Positions 32,937 to 44,999 of a stretch of 64,000 bases of DNA are shown piece by piece. Each line of letters opens with the position of its first letter. Position 1 is the stretch's first letter. The position numbers were made by a program, and so were the translations under genes. Source of the stretch: Syngnathus acus (Eukaryota; Chordata; Actinopteri; Syngnathiformes; Syngnathidae); assembly GCF_901709675.1 (NCBI RefSeq), contig NC_051087.1, positions 14,504,067 to 14,568,066 of the forward strand, read 5' to 3'. The notes under the pieces were generated by a model. That model ran no database searches, had not been told where the DNA came from, and worked only from the letters and a program-made list of their open reading frames with translations.

Positions 32937-34129
32937 CGGACTAAAAGTCGCTCCGGAATATAGGTCGCATTAGCCATAAAATCCACAATAACGTGAAAAA
33001 AAACATATATAAGTCGCTCCGGAGCATGAGTCGCATTTTGGGGGGAAATGTATTCGACAAAATCCAACACCAAGAACAGACATGAACGAGCAACAACAGG
33101 CTAAACGATAGGTATGCTAACGTGACATAAACACAAACGAAGAGCTGAGAACGGGCCTGAAGTAACATTCAGAGTTATTAAAACCAACTATTACATAAAT
33201 AACACGTTTATAAAACCATCTGTGTCACTCCAATTCATTAAATCCATCGATCGTCCTTTGTCAACAATGGGTGCGCGCCGCTGAATATTCCACAGGCCCA
33301 TATAACGATATATAAATTAGATATCAAATAACTATTATATAAGCAATAATATTATCAAACCATCTGTGCACTCTAAATCATTAAATCCATCGATCAAATT
33401 CCTCGTCCTTTGTCAACAACGCCGCGCGTGCGCCCTGACGTCAGCCTCGTCGTTAATCCACAGATCTAGTATATAACTATATTGTAGCGTTAACAAAGTA
33501 CAAGGAAAGACGTGGGTTTGGTAAACGGCTCTTTATTTAACAAAACAAACTTCCAGGCGTGTGGCGGCGTGGACTTCCAGCCATGGAGGTGGAAGAGAGA
33601 TCCATAGAATAGGACCAGGCGTGCGTAAAAGCCATGACCGAGCCCCATCCACCGTCCCCGTACAGCCACCCGGCCGAGCGCCGGCCCCCGACTTCTATCC
33701 ACGGAGGTGAAAGAGAGCTCTGTAGAGTAGGACCGGGCGTGCGTAAAAGCCATAATAGTTTTTCAAACCTTCTGTGTCACGCCAAATCCTTAAATCTTTC
33801 AAACTCTTCATCCTTCGTGTCACTTAGAAACAAAGCCGCTAATGATGCCGGTAATACGTGGGGCCCTTCGTCATCTTCGTCATCCCGTGATCAATCTTTG
33901 TCCTTTTTGTAAACAACCGCCGCGCCACACCGCGTCACGATGCTGACGTCACTTGAAATTCAAATTACAGTAATCCCTTGCTACATCGCGGTTCGTTTAT
34001 CGCGGTTTCACTTTTTTTTTTTTTTTTGAAAGTTTTTGAAAAAAAAAACATATAAGTCGCTCCTTATTATAAATCGCCACCCCACCCAAACTATGAAAAA
34101 AAACGCGACTTATAGTCCGAAAATTACGG
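32937..34129 (-). mobile_element. pogo-like element, uninterrupted copy, minus orientation
   Basis: Reverse orientation of the family at 21037-23305 and without the hAT insertion. The right end TTATAGTCCGAAAATTACGG is followed by TA; the left terminus is eroded (GACGTAATTTTCGG). The acidic tail on the minus strand near 33770-33840 reads ALFLSDTKDEEFERFKDLA and stop. The embedded CAGTAATCCCTTGCTACATC terminus is at about 33968-33990. Confidence 0.85.
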
Positions 34130-34131
34130 TA

Positions 34132-34976
34132 CTACCCAAAATCTAAAATAACAAAACATTTTTGTATGACAATTATTAGATGATACAATATATGGGATAT
34201 ATTATCAATATAAATGAATAAATCAGGTTGTAACAGTATTTCATATTATGGTTTTATAAAAATCGCTCAATATTAACTTTATATTTCACTTTTACACCAC
34301 ACAACCACACGTGATAATGTTATATTAAGAATTACCTCTAGGCATAAAGGGTTTTTGATGGTGTCAATTTGACCTTATTTCTATTTCTATAATTTCCCTT
34401 GGGAAAATGCGCTCCAAAATCCGAAAGATCAGAGATCATTCAGCACACAGGAATGGGCTGTATTCATTCATTCATTCATGATTTTGAGTCTCAAGATAAA
34501 AGTGACAAAGCAATCACTGCATTTCAATGTGCACAAAGATGGAGCTTTTGCGGCCCTCATGTCCCTTGTGGCTAATATATTGTACTCAATGCTTGAGTGA
34601 AAATAGTTGAGTACGTGTCTGTACACTGTACAGGGAAGACCTGTAAAACCAACTAATAGGTGGAGGTATAAGTCTCGGCTTCATTAGTTGAAGGGCAGTG
34701 TGCATATGGGGCCTTCTGTCTCACACATATGGAGACAACGTGGGCAGTCCTCAGTGAGAGGTCCTGTCAGTTGGACTCCCACTGGAAAGTGCATATGCTC
34801 CATCACAGTCCATGCCAATTAGGCTTACGGGCTTTTCCTACTGTAAATACAACAAAGTCAGGGCCAGCAGAGATGGCCTGCTGTCAGAGCTACCCTCCCC
34901 AATATGACGCCTTTGGTGAGATTTTATTTGGCACATTTCATTTCTTCATTTGGAATTTACAGTGCATATGCATAAA
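34132..34976. other. Nothing recognised
   Basis: No exon or repeat with clear ends seen. Confidence 0.4.
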
Positions 34977-35273
34977 CGGAAACTGAATAGTATTGTTTCA
35001 AATCAGTCTTCAATTCATAAATAGCACCCGCTTTTGGAATAAAATGATTTAAAAGATTATTAGCGTTATTATGTTTTAAATATTGGCGATTGGCTGGCAA
35101 CCGGTTAAGGGTGTCCCCCGCCAACTGCCGATGACCGCTGGGATAGGCTCCAGCACGTCTGCGACCCCCGTGGGGACAAGCGGTATAGAAAATGGATGGA
35201 TGGATGGATGGATGGATGGATGGATGGATGGATGGATGGATGGATGGATGGATGGATGGATGGATGGATGGAT
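34977..35273 (+). repeat. Chimeric SINE: novel 105-bp 5' module plus SINE 3' half
   Basis: 34985-35085 (starting ACTGAATAGTATTGTTTCAA) is not tRNA-like. It joins the SINE 3' body at GGCGATTGGCTGGCAACCGG and ends in a GGAT array at 35192-35273. The same junction occurs in reverse at 44499-44757, so the chimera existed before it spread. Confidence 0.8.
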
Positions 35274-35282
35274 AAAAATTAA

Positions 35283-37041
35283 AACCCCTCTCCGTGAGTC
35301 GTCACCTTATTGTGGTGGAGGGGTTTGCGTGTCCTAATGATCCTAGGAGCCATGTTGTCTGGGGCTTCATGCCATGGCAAAAGGGTCCTAGGTGAGGGAC
35401 CAGACAAAGCACGGCTCACAAGAACCCCTTACAATGAGTAAAATAAATGGACCTCGTTTTCCCTCGCCCGGACGTGTGTCACCAGGGCCCCCTCTGGAGC
35501 CAGGCCTGGAGGTGGGGCTCGAAGGCGAGCGTCTGGTGGCCGGGCCTTCACCCATGGGGCCCGGCCGGGCACAGCCCGAAAAGGAGACGTGGGTACCCCT
35601 TCCCATGGGCTCACCACCTGTGGGATGGGCCAAAGGGGTCGTGTGCAGTGAGCTGTGCAGTGGCCAAAGGTGGGGACCTTAGCGGTCCGATCGCCGGCTG
35701 TAGAAACTGGCTCTTGGGACATGGAATGTCACCTCTCTGGCTGGAAAGGAGCCCGAGCTGGTGTGCGAGGCAGAAAAGTTCCGACTAGACATAGTCGGAC
35801 TTGCCTCCACACACAGTTTGGGCTCTGGTACAAGCCCTCTTGAGAGGGGCTGGACTCTCTTCCACTCTGGAATTGCCCACGGTGAGAGGCGTCGAGCAGG
35901 TGTGGGCATACTTGTTGCCCCCCGGCTGGGTGCCTGCACATTGGGGTTCACTCCGGTGAACGAGAGGGTAGTCTCCCTCCGCCTTCGGGTGGGGGGACGG
36001 GTCCTGACTGTTGTTTGTGTCTATGCACCAAATGGCAGCTCAGAGTACCCACCCTTTTTGTAGTCCTTGAAAGAAGTGCTGGAAAGCGCTCCTTCTGGGG
36101 ACTCCATCGTTCTGCTGGGTGACTTCAATGCTCACGTGGGCAATGAAAGTGAGTCTTGGAGGAGTGTGATTGGGAGGAACGGCTCCCCCGATCTGAACCC
36201 GAGCAGTGTTCTATTGTTGGACTTCTACGCTCGACACGGATTGTCCATAATGAACACCATGTTCAAGCATAAGGGTGTCCATGTGTGCACTTGGCAACAG
36301 GACACCCTAGACCGCGGTTCGATGATCGACTTTTTAGTCGGGTCATCGAATTTGCGGCCGCATGTTTTGGACACTCGGGTGAAGAGAGGGTCGGAGCTTT
36401 CAACTGATCACCACCTGGTGGTGGGTTGGCTCCGATGGTGGGGGAAGATGCCGGTCCGACCTGGCTGACCCAAACGCTTTGTGAGGGTCTGCTGGAAACG
36501 TCTGGGAGAATCCCCTGTCAGGAAGAGCTTCAACTCCCACCTCCGGTAGAGCTTCTCCCACGTCCCGGAGGAGGCCGGGGACTTTGAGTCCGAGTGGACC
36601 ATGTTCCGTGCCTCCGTTATTGAGGCAGCCGACCGGATCTGTGGCCGTAAGGTGGTCGGTGCCTGTCGTGGCGGCAACCCACGAACCCGCTGGTGGACAC
36701 CGGCGGTAAGGGATGCCTTCAAGCTGAAGAAGGAGTCCTATCGGGCCGTACTGGCCTGTGGCTGCCTGAGGCCTGTGGTTGCCTGAGGCAACCGATGTGA
36801 TTTTCGGATAGCCAAGCGTAACGCGGCTTCGGCGATTGCTGAGGCAAAAACCCGGGCGTGGGAGGAGTTTGGCGAGGCCATGGAGAATGACTTCCGGACA
36901 GCTTCAAGGAAATTCTGGTCCACCATCCGGCGTTTCAGGAGGGGGAAGCAGTGCACCATCAACACTGTTTACAGTGGAGATGGCGTGCTGCTGACCTCGA
37001 CTCGGGACGTCGTGAGTCAGTAGGGAGAATACTTCGAAGAC
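35283..37041 (+). mobile_element. Rex3/RTE-like LINE, 5' part, truncated at the 3' side
   Basis: Starts with a 5'UTR-like CGTCACCTTATTGTGGTGGA leader, carries the endonuclease and connector, and stops abruptly before the reverse-transcriptase palm near ACTTCGAAGACC. 3' loss is the opposite of normal 5' truncation. It directly follows the GGAT tail of the chimeric SINE. Family name from memory of teleost RTE elements. Confidence 0.75.
35709..37035 (+). pseudogene. LINE ORF: APE endonuclease domain and connector
   Basis: One frame runs the whole length: LGTWNVTSLAGKEPELVCEA at 35709, [32 protein letters not shown] (catalytic Asp/Asn) near 36115, [10 protein letters not shown] near 36403 (the final DH pair of APE nucleases), then GGNPRTRWWTPAV and KFWSTIRRFRRGK. 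In-frame stops lie at 36061, 36466, 36549, 36784 and 37021. All are single-base stops without frameshift, so decay has been by substitution. No palm domain follows. Confidence 0.8.
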
Positions 37042-39195
37042 CATTTTTATAATTATTAGCATTATTATTTTTGTTGTTTATCACTAAAACAACACTGGCA
37101 AAAACAGGTTGTTATGATGACGCAAGAAAAAACACGACAGGCACATGCCGGCAACCAAAAGACTACCTAAATTCAAAGGCTCATGTATTTTAGCCTTATC
37201 ACATCTACATTTATACTAGTAGCAGTGACGACCACGGCGAGGTAAAGTGACACTTTGTCGCTAGATTATTATGTCCACTAATACTCGGACAATACAGTGG
37301 AAGCAAGAGTATTTATTTAGCCACCGATTGTGCAATTTCTCCCACTTAAAATTATGACAGAGGTCTGTAATTTTCATTATTTGTAGCCTACACTTCAACA
37401 GTAAGAGACAGGATATGAAAAAACTGAATGAGTGAATGAATGAATTTATACTGAACTCCAAATAGTCAATGCATGGATGCACACATACAAATTGCATAGA
37501 TCCTCCTCCGCATATGTTACACCTGTGCTGGTTTAAATGTGATATAATGTAAATCAAAGGCACTAATTGCAATAACAGTAAGAGGAGGGTCATCTTAAAG
37601 GTGCAGGTGACATGTCAACCGATGCAAAATGGGAGTTTTTTTCCCTTTTCTTTTATTCCTCTGGGGGAATCCTGTGAAGGAACCTTTTTCACGATTCTGA
37701 ACAGATTCAAATGATGCAATACTCTCAAAAGAACTGCCATGCCCATCATTCGTGCACAAAAAGTGATGGACCACTTTAGCTGTAGTTGTGCATCTGTGCC
37801 TTCTTTCCAACAAGTTGCCGTTTTTAGATTTTTGTCCATCTTGGGAATCAAAGCTGTTCTGACTTCAGAGTCCAAGTGCTTACAGTCTGAGCTAGTGATG
37901 CCCTGAACCAAAACAATTTATTCTACCCGTGTGTGTGCATGCGTATGTAACAAGTTGCAGTTAACAGGAACCTCCGCTACTGTTTGCTTTACTTCTCAAT
38001 TGGTTGCACTCCGCCTTGCTCTCAGACAGAATTTGTTCAGTGCAGTAATCTTGGGAATAATGAAACTACGCTGTTGTTAGGGTGAATGAAGAGAGGGGGC
38101 ATTGAATCGGATTGAATTGAATTTATTCGTTTCAAAAAGGCAAACCACACATAACCAATCAAATGAAAACAAATACACTCAAAAGCACAAGCAAGGTGAA
38201 AGTCATTCAAACGATGACTCTGTACAAACAACAGATACAAACAATCCACTGCACAAAATAGGCAGAGCCTACCTGTTTGGATTAATGGATTAATAACCCA
38301 TTTCATTTAATGATTGTTTTACAGCTGTTACATTCAACAGCCACTCACCAGGGGCGGCAGGGAGCTTCTGCAGTCCTTCCATCCCCAAATACACACATGT
38401 AAATTAAAAAGTTTAATTCCTGTTTTTAACATCACGTACCTTCGTGTTTGCCTGCTGGTCAGGGCTAACTCAGAAACACTGAGCAAAAGAATATGCAACA
38501 AGCCATGTAGGTTGAGTTAAAACTCTTACGTGTTGTAGACAATCTATGACAAATCATTAGCTAACCTAAACATAATGTTTATGTATGAAGCCATTAAAAC
38601 TGCACACAACTCCAAATGACAAGGGAGTTTTTCATTTCTCAAAATGTTTTACGCTTTACTTGTTAACATTCTGCACAAATATAAGAATTGTGTGTTGAAT
38701 CCGAATCTGAATCTGAATCTAACCCAAACACTTACGAACATATTGCCAGTATGACACTACTAACATTTGAACTACCTTTCTTCTAAAATAACAAAATAAA
38801 ACAATACGTATGCCTAAATTTAACCCCAAAAATTGCTGGCTATTAATTTGCAGTAAATTAAAAAACACATTTTTTTTTCTTTTTTCTTAATAAAGAGACA
38901 AATGAATGAGCTGAATTAAAATGAAAAAGAACCATGAAATATGAGGTCAATGGAAACACAATCGAAGAGTGTGTCTTTGAGATTATAGTGTGTATGAGAG
39001 GTAGAGCTGTGCGATACATGAAATGTTGGTATCGCCAATACCAATGCCAAGTACTTTTAGGTTAAAAAAAATTATGCTATTTAAAATTGCTTGTCCGATT
39101 AAATAGCATGTTTTGTGCAAATTGAATGTCCTTGTTGAGTTCTTAACCATACCATTGTATCTTCAATGGAAACATACCTGGATTGTTGTTTTAAG
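37042..39195. other. Non-coding stretch with a retroelement-tail-like patch
   Basis: At 38103-38290 a TTGAATTGAATTTATTCG start and AT-rich body resemble the reversed 3' end of a retroelement, but no coding part is present. No other gene was recognised; open frames at 37600-37910 have no family resemblance. Confidence 0.4.
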
Positions 39196-39378
39196 TCACA
39201 ATGTACAAAGTAGCTGTTGATGTTCATTAATTCTGAGAATATGGCCAACAAGCCTGATTTTTCTCTCTTTCACTGTTTCGGATAGGTTGCAATGTCCAGT
39301 TCTTTTCAGGATTTCTTCATTATTTATTCTGTCTCTGTATGTTACTTTCAGTTTTCTTCTCAAGCATGTTAGCTGCAT
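39196..39378 (-). pseudogene. LINE (RTE-like) C-terminal coding fragment
   Basis: The 60-codon minus-strand frame contains VTYRDRINNEEILKRTGHCN and LSETVKERKIRLVGHILRI. The RDR.xNEE.L.RTG...L.E.V.ERR.R.xGHILR pattern is the conserved region after the palm in RTE-type LINEs. No stop interrupts it, but nothing of the palm remains next to it. Confidence 0.75.
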
Positions 39379-40139
39379 GACATCTAGTCACTGTACACAA
39401 TATTTATTTGAAAATGACTGAAATCATAGAAATAAATGTAAAGGATTGATACTATCTGTTTGGTATTGATGCGATACCTTATACTCACATTACTCTCAAC
39501 AGTTGGCTCAATCTGCACAGCCTGAAAGAGAATTTGGTTTAGGGTGAAGTGGAATGTTCTGAATTCTGAGGCACACAAATATCTGTTAAGGGTTGGGCTT
39601 ATCCCCCGGTTCTGCCCAAATTGTTATTTCTAAAAAGGTGCATATTTTTTGGGTCCTTAGGTGTCCCTAAGTACGAATATGCCGCGCTTTTTTGGTTATG
39701 ACGTCGCGTATACGAAATATGCGGCATCTATATATAGACTATGTGCTGATACGTGCACAAAAATCGGAGCATTCTGACGATTTGCAAGTGTAACGTGATG
39801 TAATTTATTTGAATGTTCAGAGATAGTTGTGTTTTACACGTAACAGCTGTCTGCAACATGAAAGGGACCATTTCCACAATTTTCAATGGGCGTGCATGTG
39901 CAACGGCGGCCGTCATCCCCAGGGTATGGGGACCAGCCGTAAGAAAATGCCGAAGTTTCTATGAACACAAGTGGCTTTCATAGCCGTATTTATTTGCAAC
40001 AAACTTTCAACAACAAACTTTCAAACTTGCGGTACCATAAACGCAGATATAAACTGTAACTCAGCAGTGATGATGTTCAGCCTTGCGCCGCCACTTCCGG
40101 TCAGAAAACGGATCACGCGACCAGTGCTTCTCACACATT
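39379..40139. other. Candidate piggyBac 3' flank and terminus
   Basis: A TTAA at 39586-39589 is followed by GGGTTGGGCTTATCCCCC, a plausible piggyBac end since piggyBac inserts at TTAA. The opposite end was not found, so the boundary is tentative. Confidence 0.3.
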
Positions 40140-41918
40140 TTATTCCGGCTGGTGGTAAGCACGGAAACACTTCACAGTGCACAGTGCCACGCGGCACTTG
40201 GAGCACGCACTGGACGGACGCGACTTGCAAGTCGGCAGTGCGCACTTTCGGCCTTGCGCCGCCACTTCCGGCCAGTGCTCCACCTGTGTCGAAGCCGGAG
40301 TTCATCGGCAACTGCGCACCACGCGCGGTCCTGCCCAATCTCCGAGCTCGAGTGGCGCTGGTGCTGCAACCAGAGTTCGGGGCCACCTCGTGTCAGAACT
40401 CAGCAGAGACATCCGCCGTGCTTCATCCAAGCCGGTGCAGCACCCATGCATTGAAGACGGCCGCGTCCAGCATCCAGGTGAATATCGGCCACCACCACTT
40501 CTTCCCGGCGCATGTTGATGCGGTAGAGCCCGATTGCTCTGTGTCGGCGTGGTCCGTGCCGCCCATGCTGCGGTTGTACAGCTGGACAACAAATGGCTGG
40601 TCCACTGCCACCTTCTTCTTCTCCTGCCTTGACCAGCATGACACCTTCTGCAGAGGATGCTCAGCGGCGAGGGTGGAGGCGATGGTGACCACGGCGTTAT
40701 CCTTCCACCGAGTGAGCGCAATCTTGTTTGCCGTGTCGTACACGACAGACACGGCACCACGCGGCTTCCTCTTCATAGCCTTCTGATCTGTGATCGGGCA
40801 AGAGGGCGGGATGCGGTTTTCTCGGATCGTCCCCGTGCAAGCGTAGCCCCGCCTGCGCAGCTCTGCAACTAGCGGGAGGCCGGTGAAGTAGTTGTCTATG
40901 TAGATGCGTAGCGGAAGTGCACGCACAGCATCGGGGAGGTTGTCCAGAAGTCGAAGGAGCGTGCCACCGCCCTTGCCGAACTTGCGTTCCACTTCAGAGG
41001 CATCTACACTCGCCCCCTGGTAGATGTCGAAGTGGAGCAGGAAGCCGTTGGTCCCACTGTTCAGGCACCAGGCCTTGAAGCCGAACCGCACCGGCTTGTT
41101 TCGGATTGCTTGCTTGCATCCGTGTCTTCCAAAGTATTCAATCATTGCCTCGTCCAGATCAAGATTGCAGTCCATTGGATACGCCTCCCCGAACCGAGCG
41201 TTGAGGATGTCCATCATGGGACGCAGCTTTGTCATCCGGTCGCTGCTGTTTAGGTGCGCGTTGTCGGCACAGTGAATGTAGCGGATGATCTCCTCGAACC
41301 TGTTGCGTGACATGGCCCAGCGACGAAGGGCGCAATGGAGATCTTCATCTGTGTTCCAGTAGTGTCGGCGACTGGGGAGCTGGTGGTAACCCGAGAGCAG
41401 CAAGATCCCCACCACGCGCTTCAATTCTCCGATGGTGAGCTGGAAGTTGGAGTCAGTCACCGCCGCATACTTGATGGTCTCTCGAACAAGGTGAGGATAT
41501 ACATCAGAAAGGAAGAAGTCCAGCTTCTGAACTGCGCTCTTTCCAACCAAAATTGTGGGGACGGCGAGAGGCCTGGCGTCCGGGAATTTTGTCAGGCGCG
41601 TTTTCTGTTGGTTCAATTGTAGTCCAACGCATCTTTCTGCGAGCGTTTCTTTGAGGTGGAGGCCTGTTGGGGCTCCTCTTCTTCCTCAGTGTCGCCATCA
41701 TCATCATCTCCGATCACACGTCCGTCGGCGAGGACCACCACGGCGGGAGCGCTAAGCTGCCGTCCCGAGAGATTATTGAACGTTCCTCCGCAGTCTTCCT
41801 CGCCCGTGTCTTCGTCAGACTCCACACTGACCACGGGTGGAGCAATAAAGATTTTATCCACAACTGCGTCCTCATCTTCGATTGCATCGAGGACATCCAT
41901 CGCCGACTGTGTACCCAT
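40140..41918 (-). pseudogene. piggyBac-type transposase, frameshifted
   Basis: Likely start ATG at 41918 (MGTQSAMDVLDAIEDED). An acidic N-terminus (to 41613) is followed by a one-base shift into a 397-codon frame, 40423-41616: RLTKFPDARPL, then the core with NLDLDEAMIEYFGRHG (first catalytic Asp), LRIYIDNYFTGLPLV (second Asp), QLYNRSMGGTDHAD and WWWPIFTWMLDAAVFNAW (third Asp region). Further shifts near 40440 and after about 40310 lead to a cysteine-rich zinc-binding tail ACSKCRVALCTVKCFRAYH ending at 40140. All three acidic residues and the Cys-rich domain are visible, so decay is recent: about three single-base shifts. piggyBac enzymes cut and paste precisely at TTAA. Confidence 0.9.
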
Positions 41919-42342
41919 AGACGCGGAAAGTCTATGTATAGATGTTTCGCATAAAACAATATATAGAGGAAATACGTTAGGGCGTATCATCACTGCAATC
42001 ACATATGTCAATAACCATTATATGATAATTGTTCCCTAAAAGTTTCACCCCGCTATCTCGAGTCTATCATAATTTCCCGGAGCTCACCTTTTTGCATCTT
42101 CCATCGGGAATCGCGATCGTCCGGCTTCGCTCACTTAGCACGAGTGACTCATAAACTGGAAAAATGTCAGCGCTTCCGGGTTCGACAGGTCAAAGGTTGG
42201 TTATAACCGGATACAATCGGCACGAATGCTTGTCGTCATTTGAGGGCGTCGGAAGCTGCGGAAATTGGAGCGTCTACATGCAGACTAAAGGCTGAAAGGG
42301 GCTAACCCCTTCCTTTCTATACATGTAAAATGCAATATTGTT
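41919..42342. other. piggyBac 5' flank
   Basis: Upstream of the transposase; contains a GGTTATAACC palindrome at about 42195. The element's 5' terminus was not identified. Confidence 0.35.
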
Positions 42343-42719
42343 AGAAGAGGCCTTTCTGGCACATGTGATTAGCTAGGTAGCTTGAGCTATGCCGTTATCT
42401 TGCTGTGAGCCTTCTCTTGCTTTCTGTGGTTTTCCCTTTTCTATGACACTCTTTGCACACATGTTGATCTCAGTTAAGACTGCACGGTCACACATTATCC
42501 CACAGGCTAGGCAGACTCGCCCCCTTGCAGGTGGGCAGCCAAGTGTAGTATAAGAGTCGGGATCTTGGACCTTGTGCCATAATCATGAAGAGAAGGCTCC
42601 ACAGTTGTGTCTCGATCTTTCTACCATACATTTAAGAGTTAAACAGAGAAGGCAGCCTCCTGGTAATTACTATTAGCATAGCATTAAAGATAAAGAACTA
42701 GGACAAAATATAACAATAC
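42343..42719 (+). repeat. Unclassified ~380-bp interspersed repeat, copy 1
   Basis: It matches 53262-53640 in direct orientation through GTGATTAGCTAGGTAG, TGATCTCAGTTAAGACTGCA, GAGAAGGCTCCACAG, TGTGTCTCGATCTTTCT and ACAGAGAAGGCAGCCTCCTG. It has no coding frame. A TATAAGAG box and length would fit a solo LTR, but no matching TG..CA ends or TSD were established. Confidence 0.7.
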
Positions 42720-43928
42720 TACTGGTAAAAACCTTGTTTTGTAATAAGATGATCAAGCACCACCACCCTGGGAGTCTGGTGTTAGCAAAATAAAGAGTAC
42801 ACGACTGCCCCCAAATAGTGCTCAAATCAAAAGCTCTCCTAATATGCGGTGGTACTGTTAAGAATCAAAAGTACGACGTAATGAGGCACTGGTACACAGC
42901 AGCAACAGCAATCAGTCAGAAGAATTGAAACAAAGCCGTCAGACTCAACACACTCCTGCTCCATTAAGTGCTTGGTATATTTCCATCACCTCATGATACT
43001 GATCTTGATGAGGATACAACACAGCTCATTCAAGAAGATGCTGCACAACATTCTATAGTGTTTGGCTTGTATGAACCAGGTGAGGCAGATGGCTGTGGGC
43101 TCCCAATTGAAACAATATATTCATAAGCAAATGAGCAATCCTGAAAAGCTGAAAGGAGAGCATGTGATTAAAAGACGTTGGGAAACTTCCTTCTTTGCCT
43201 TTTGTGCAGGTGTTGTCAAAAGCATTGGGGAAAAAAAAACATACTGCCCTGCATCAAATTGTTTTCCAGGAAATCCCCTTGAATGGAGTTGTGAATAATT
43301 AAATACCCCTCAACAGCATAATAAAATAATTTTGATTAAAAATGTCTTTTCAGAGGAAATGAGTTTGAAACACGTTTGCAGAGTGAATTTATTATAATTG
43401 AGTCAAAGGGGTGAGGGGCATTTGCTCAGAGTGGAAACATTTGTGCAGCGGTCCTGCACAATGGTCCTAACTGCAAGAAGAAATAAACGAGAAGGTTTTT
43501 CTCAAGGTTTGAGCAAAATGGTAGCATTGTTGTAAAAGAATAACATGGTTTGACTATTTTAAGGATGAGAAAGAGACGTGCAGAAGAATTAAACAGGGAA
43601 TGGCTGCGTCTCATAATAATGCCATGGTAGAAACTTGGAGAATTTAATAACCTCACCACATTTTTTGGGGCTTCCTTCATTTTCATCATGCCATTTGATG
43701 TAAAAGTACACCAAAATACCACTCGGCAGCAGCTTCTTGCCGTGCCGTGCTGTGCCTCGACACAGCTTTGCACAGTACTGCACTGTTAAGTGCAGTGTGA
43801 AAAGGCTACGTATCTGAAATGCAGAGCTCAAGGTAAGGCATTGAGGGGCATTTACGACAATGGGACATTTTCGAGAATGCAAGCATTTTTCAAGTGTACT
43901 GACAGCCAAATGCAACCACATCAGTCTC
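42720..43928. other. Nothing recognised
   Basis: Open frames at 43060-43300 and 43430-43770 show no family resemblance. Confidence 0.4.
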
Positions 43929-44030
43929 TTATCGAACAAGGCTATTGTTTTGTATTTCAGTAAAAAATAAAAATGCCAATTTCCACTTGTCCTCGAAGTG
44001 ACAGACCTCTCTGTCAACCTTCCTTTTCTT
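43929..44030 (-). pseudogene. hAT BED-finger relic
   Basis: The minus-strand frame reads KKRKVDREVCHFEDKWKLAF then FFTEIQNNSLV, arginine and a stop. This parallels KRKVDKECRVF...KYFFTEMKGKAVCL at 7573, the first half of a Charlie-type BED finger. The Cys pair is lost. No TIRs were found around it. Confidence 0.6.
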
Positions 44031-44498
44031 CGTTACAATTCCGTTTTAGAAATGGGCTGGAAATGGCCACACAAAAGTTATGCGGCGAAGGTTCTGTTTG
44101 ACACCTAACACAACTTTGAGAGTGGTGTGTTCGGGAAGGCGCTTGGACCATAATTCTGAAAGCACCCAAAAGCACGGCCACGGGTCTGCTGCCATTTTTG
44201 GTTGAAAAAAAAAATGTTTTTATGTTTATTTCCTACAGTGGTCAACAGTGCTGATGGGCCACACATGATTAATTTTAAGCAAGAGCCTCTGGGCTGTTGG
44301 AAATTTGAAAACAGGGTGTATTTGGCAAACGAGCCTGATTTTGGACAAGGAAAATGGATGGAGAGCAAATATTGTATTATTACTGTCGTAACAGTCATTA
44401 ATACCTGTTGGAATACAAACGGCTGTGGATCGTTGGAATGCAGCAATAGTGAGAGATAATTTTATTAATCTATTTTGGTCCTTGAGAATGTATTCTGT
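44031..44498. other. Nothing recognised
   Basis: No supported feature. Confidence 0.4.
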
Positions 44499-44757
44499 CC
44501 ATCCATCCATCCATCCATCCATCCATCCATCCATTTTCTATACCACTTGTGCCCACGGGGGTCGCGGGCGTGCTGGAGCCTATCCCAGCGGTCATCAGGC
44601 AGTAGGCAGGGGACACCCTGAACCGGTTGCCAGCCAATCGCCAATATTTAAAATATAATAACGCTAATAATCTTTGAAATCATTTTATTCCAAAAGCGGG
44701 TGCAATTTATGAATTGAAGACTGATTTGAAACAATACCATTCAGTTTCCATCCATCC
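44499..44757 (-). repeat. Chimeric SINE, second copy, minus orientation
   Basis: A CCAT array at 44499-44533, then the reversed SINE 3' body (GGGGTCGCGGGCGTGCTGG), then at about 44640 the same non-tRNA module as at 34977-35085, ending ...CATTCAGTTTCC. Near-identical to the first copy across the junction. Confidence 0.8.
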
Positions 44758-44999
44758 ATCCATCAGCCATCCCTCCATTTGTCCATCCATCAATCTGCAC
44801 CCTTGCCTGAATCATTGTCAAAGCCAAAACTGTATATAATCGAAACACGAGAAATGGTCAATTAAAATGTTTTTTCCAAAAGCTACTAAGCTAATCAGTT
44901 AGAAAACAGATTTTGAAAGATCGGTATAAAAACATAATCTTTCGGGATTTACGATGTGAAATAATAATATGAAATCATTACATAGTAATGTTAAATTAC

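Noticed and set aside
35388-35790. Several overlapping frames on both strands near the LINE start
   Set aside because: GC-rich LINE leader; no shared domain, and the real LINE frame begins at about 35709.
37595-37911. 98-codon minus-strand frame, considered as a SORCS or other exon
   Set aside because: No resemblance to VPS10 or any domain I know, and no fitting splice sites.
40083-40786. Plus-strand frame of 271 codons (39971-40786) and neighbours
   Set aside because: They are antisense shadows of the piggyBac transposase, whose minus-strand frame has recognisable domains.
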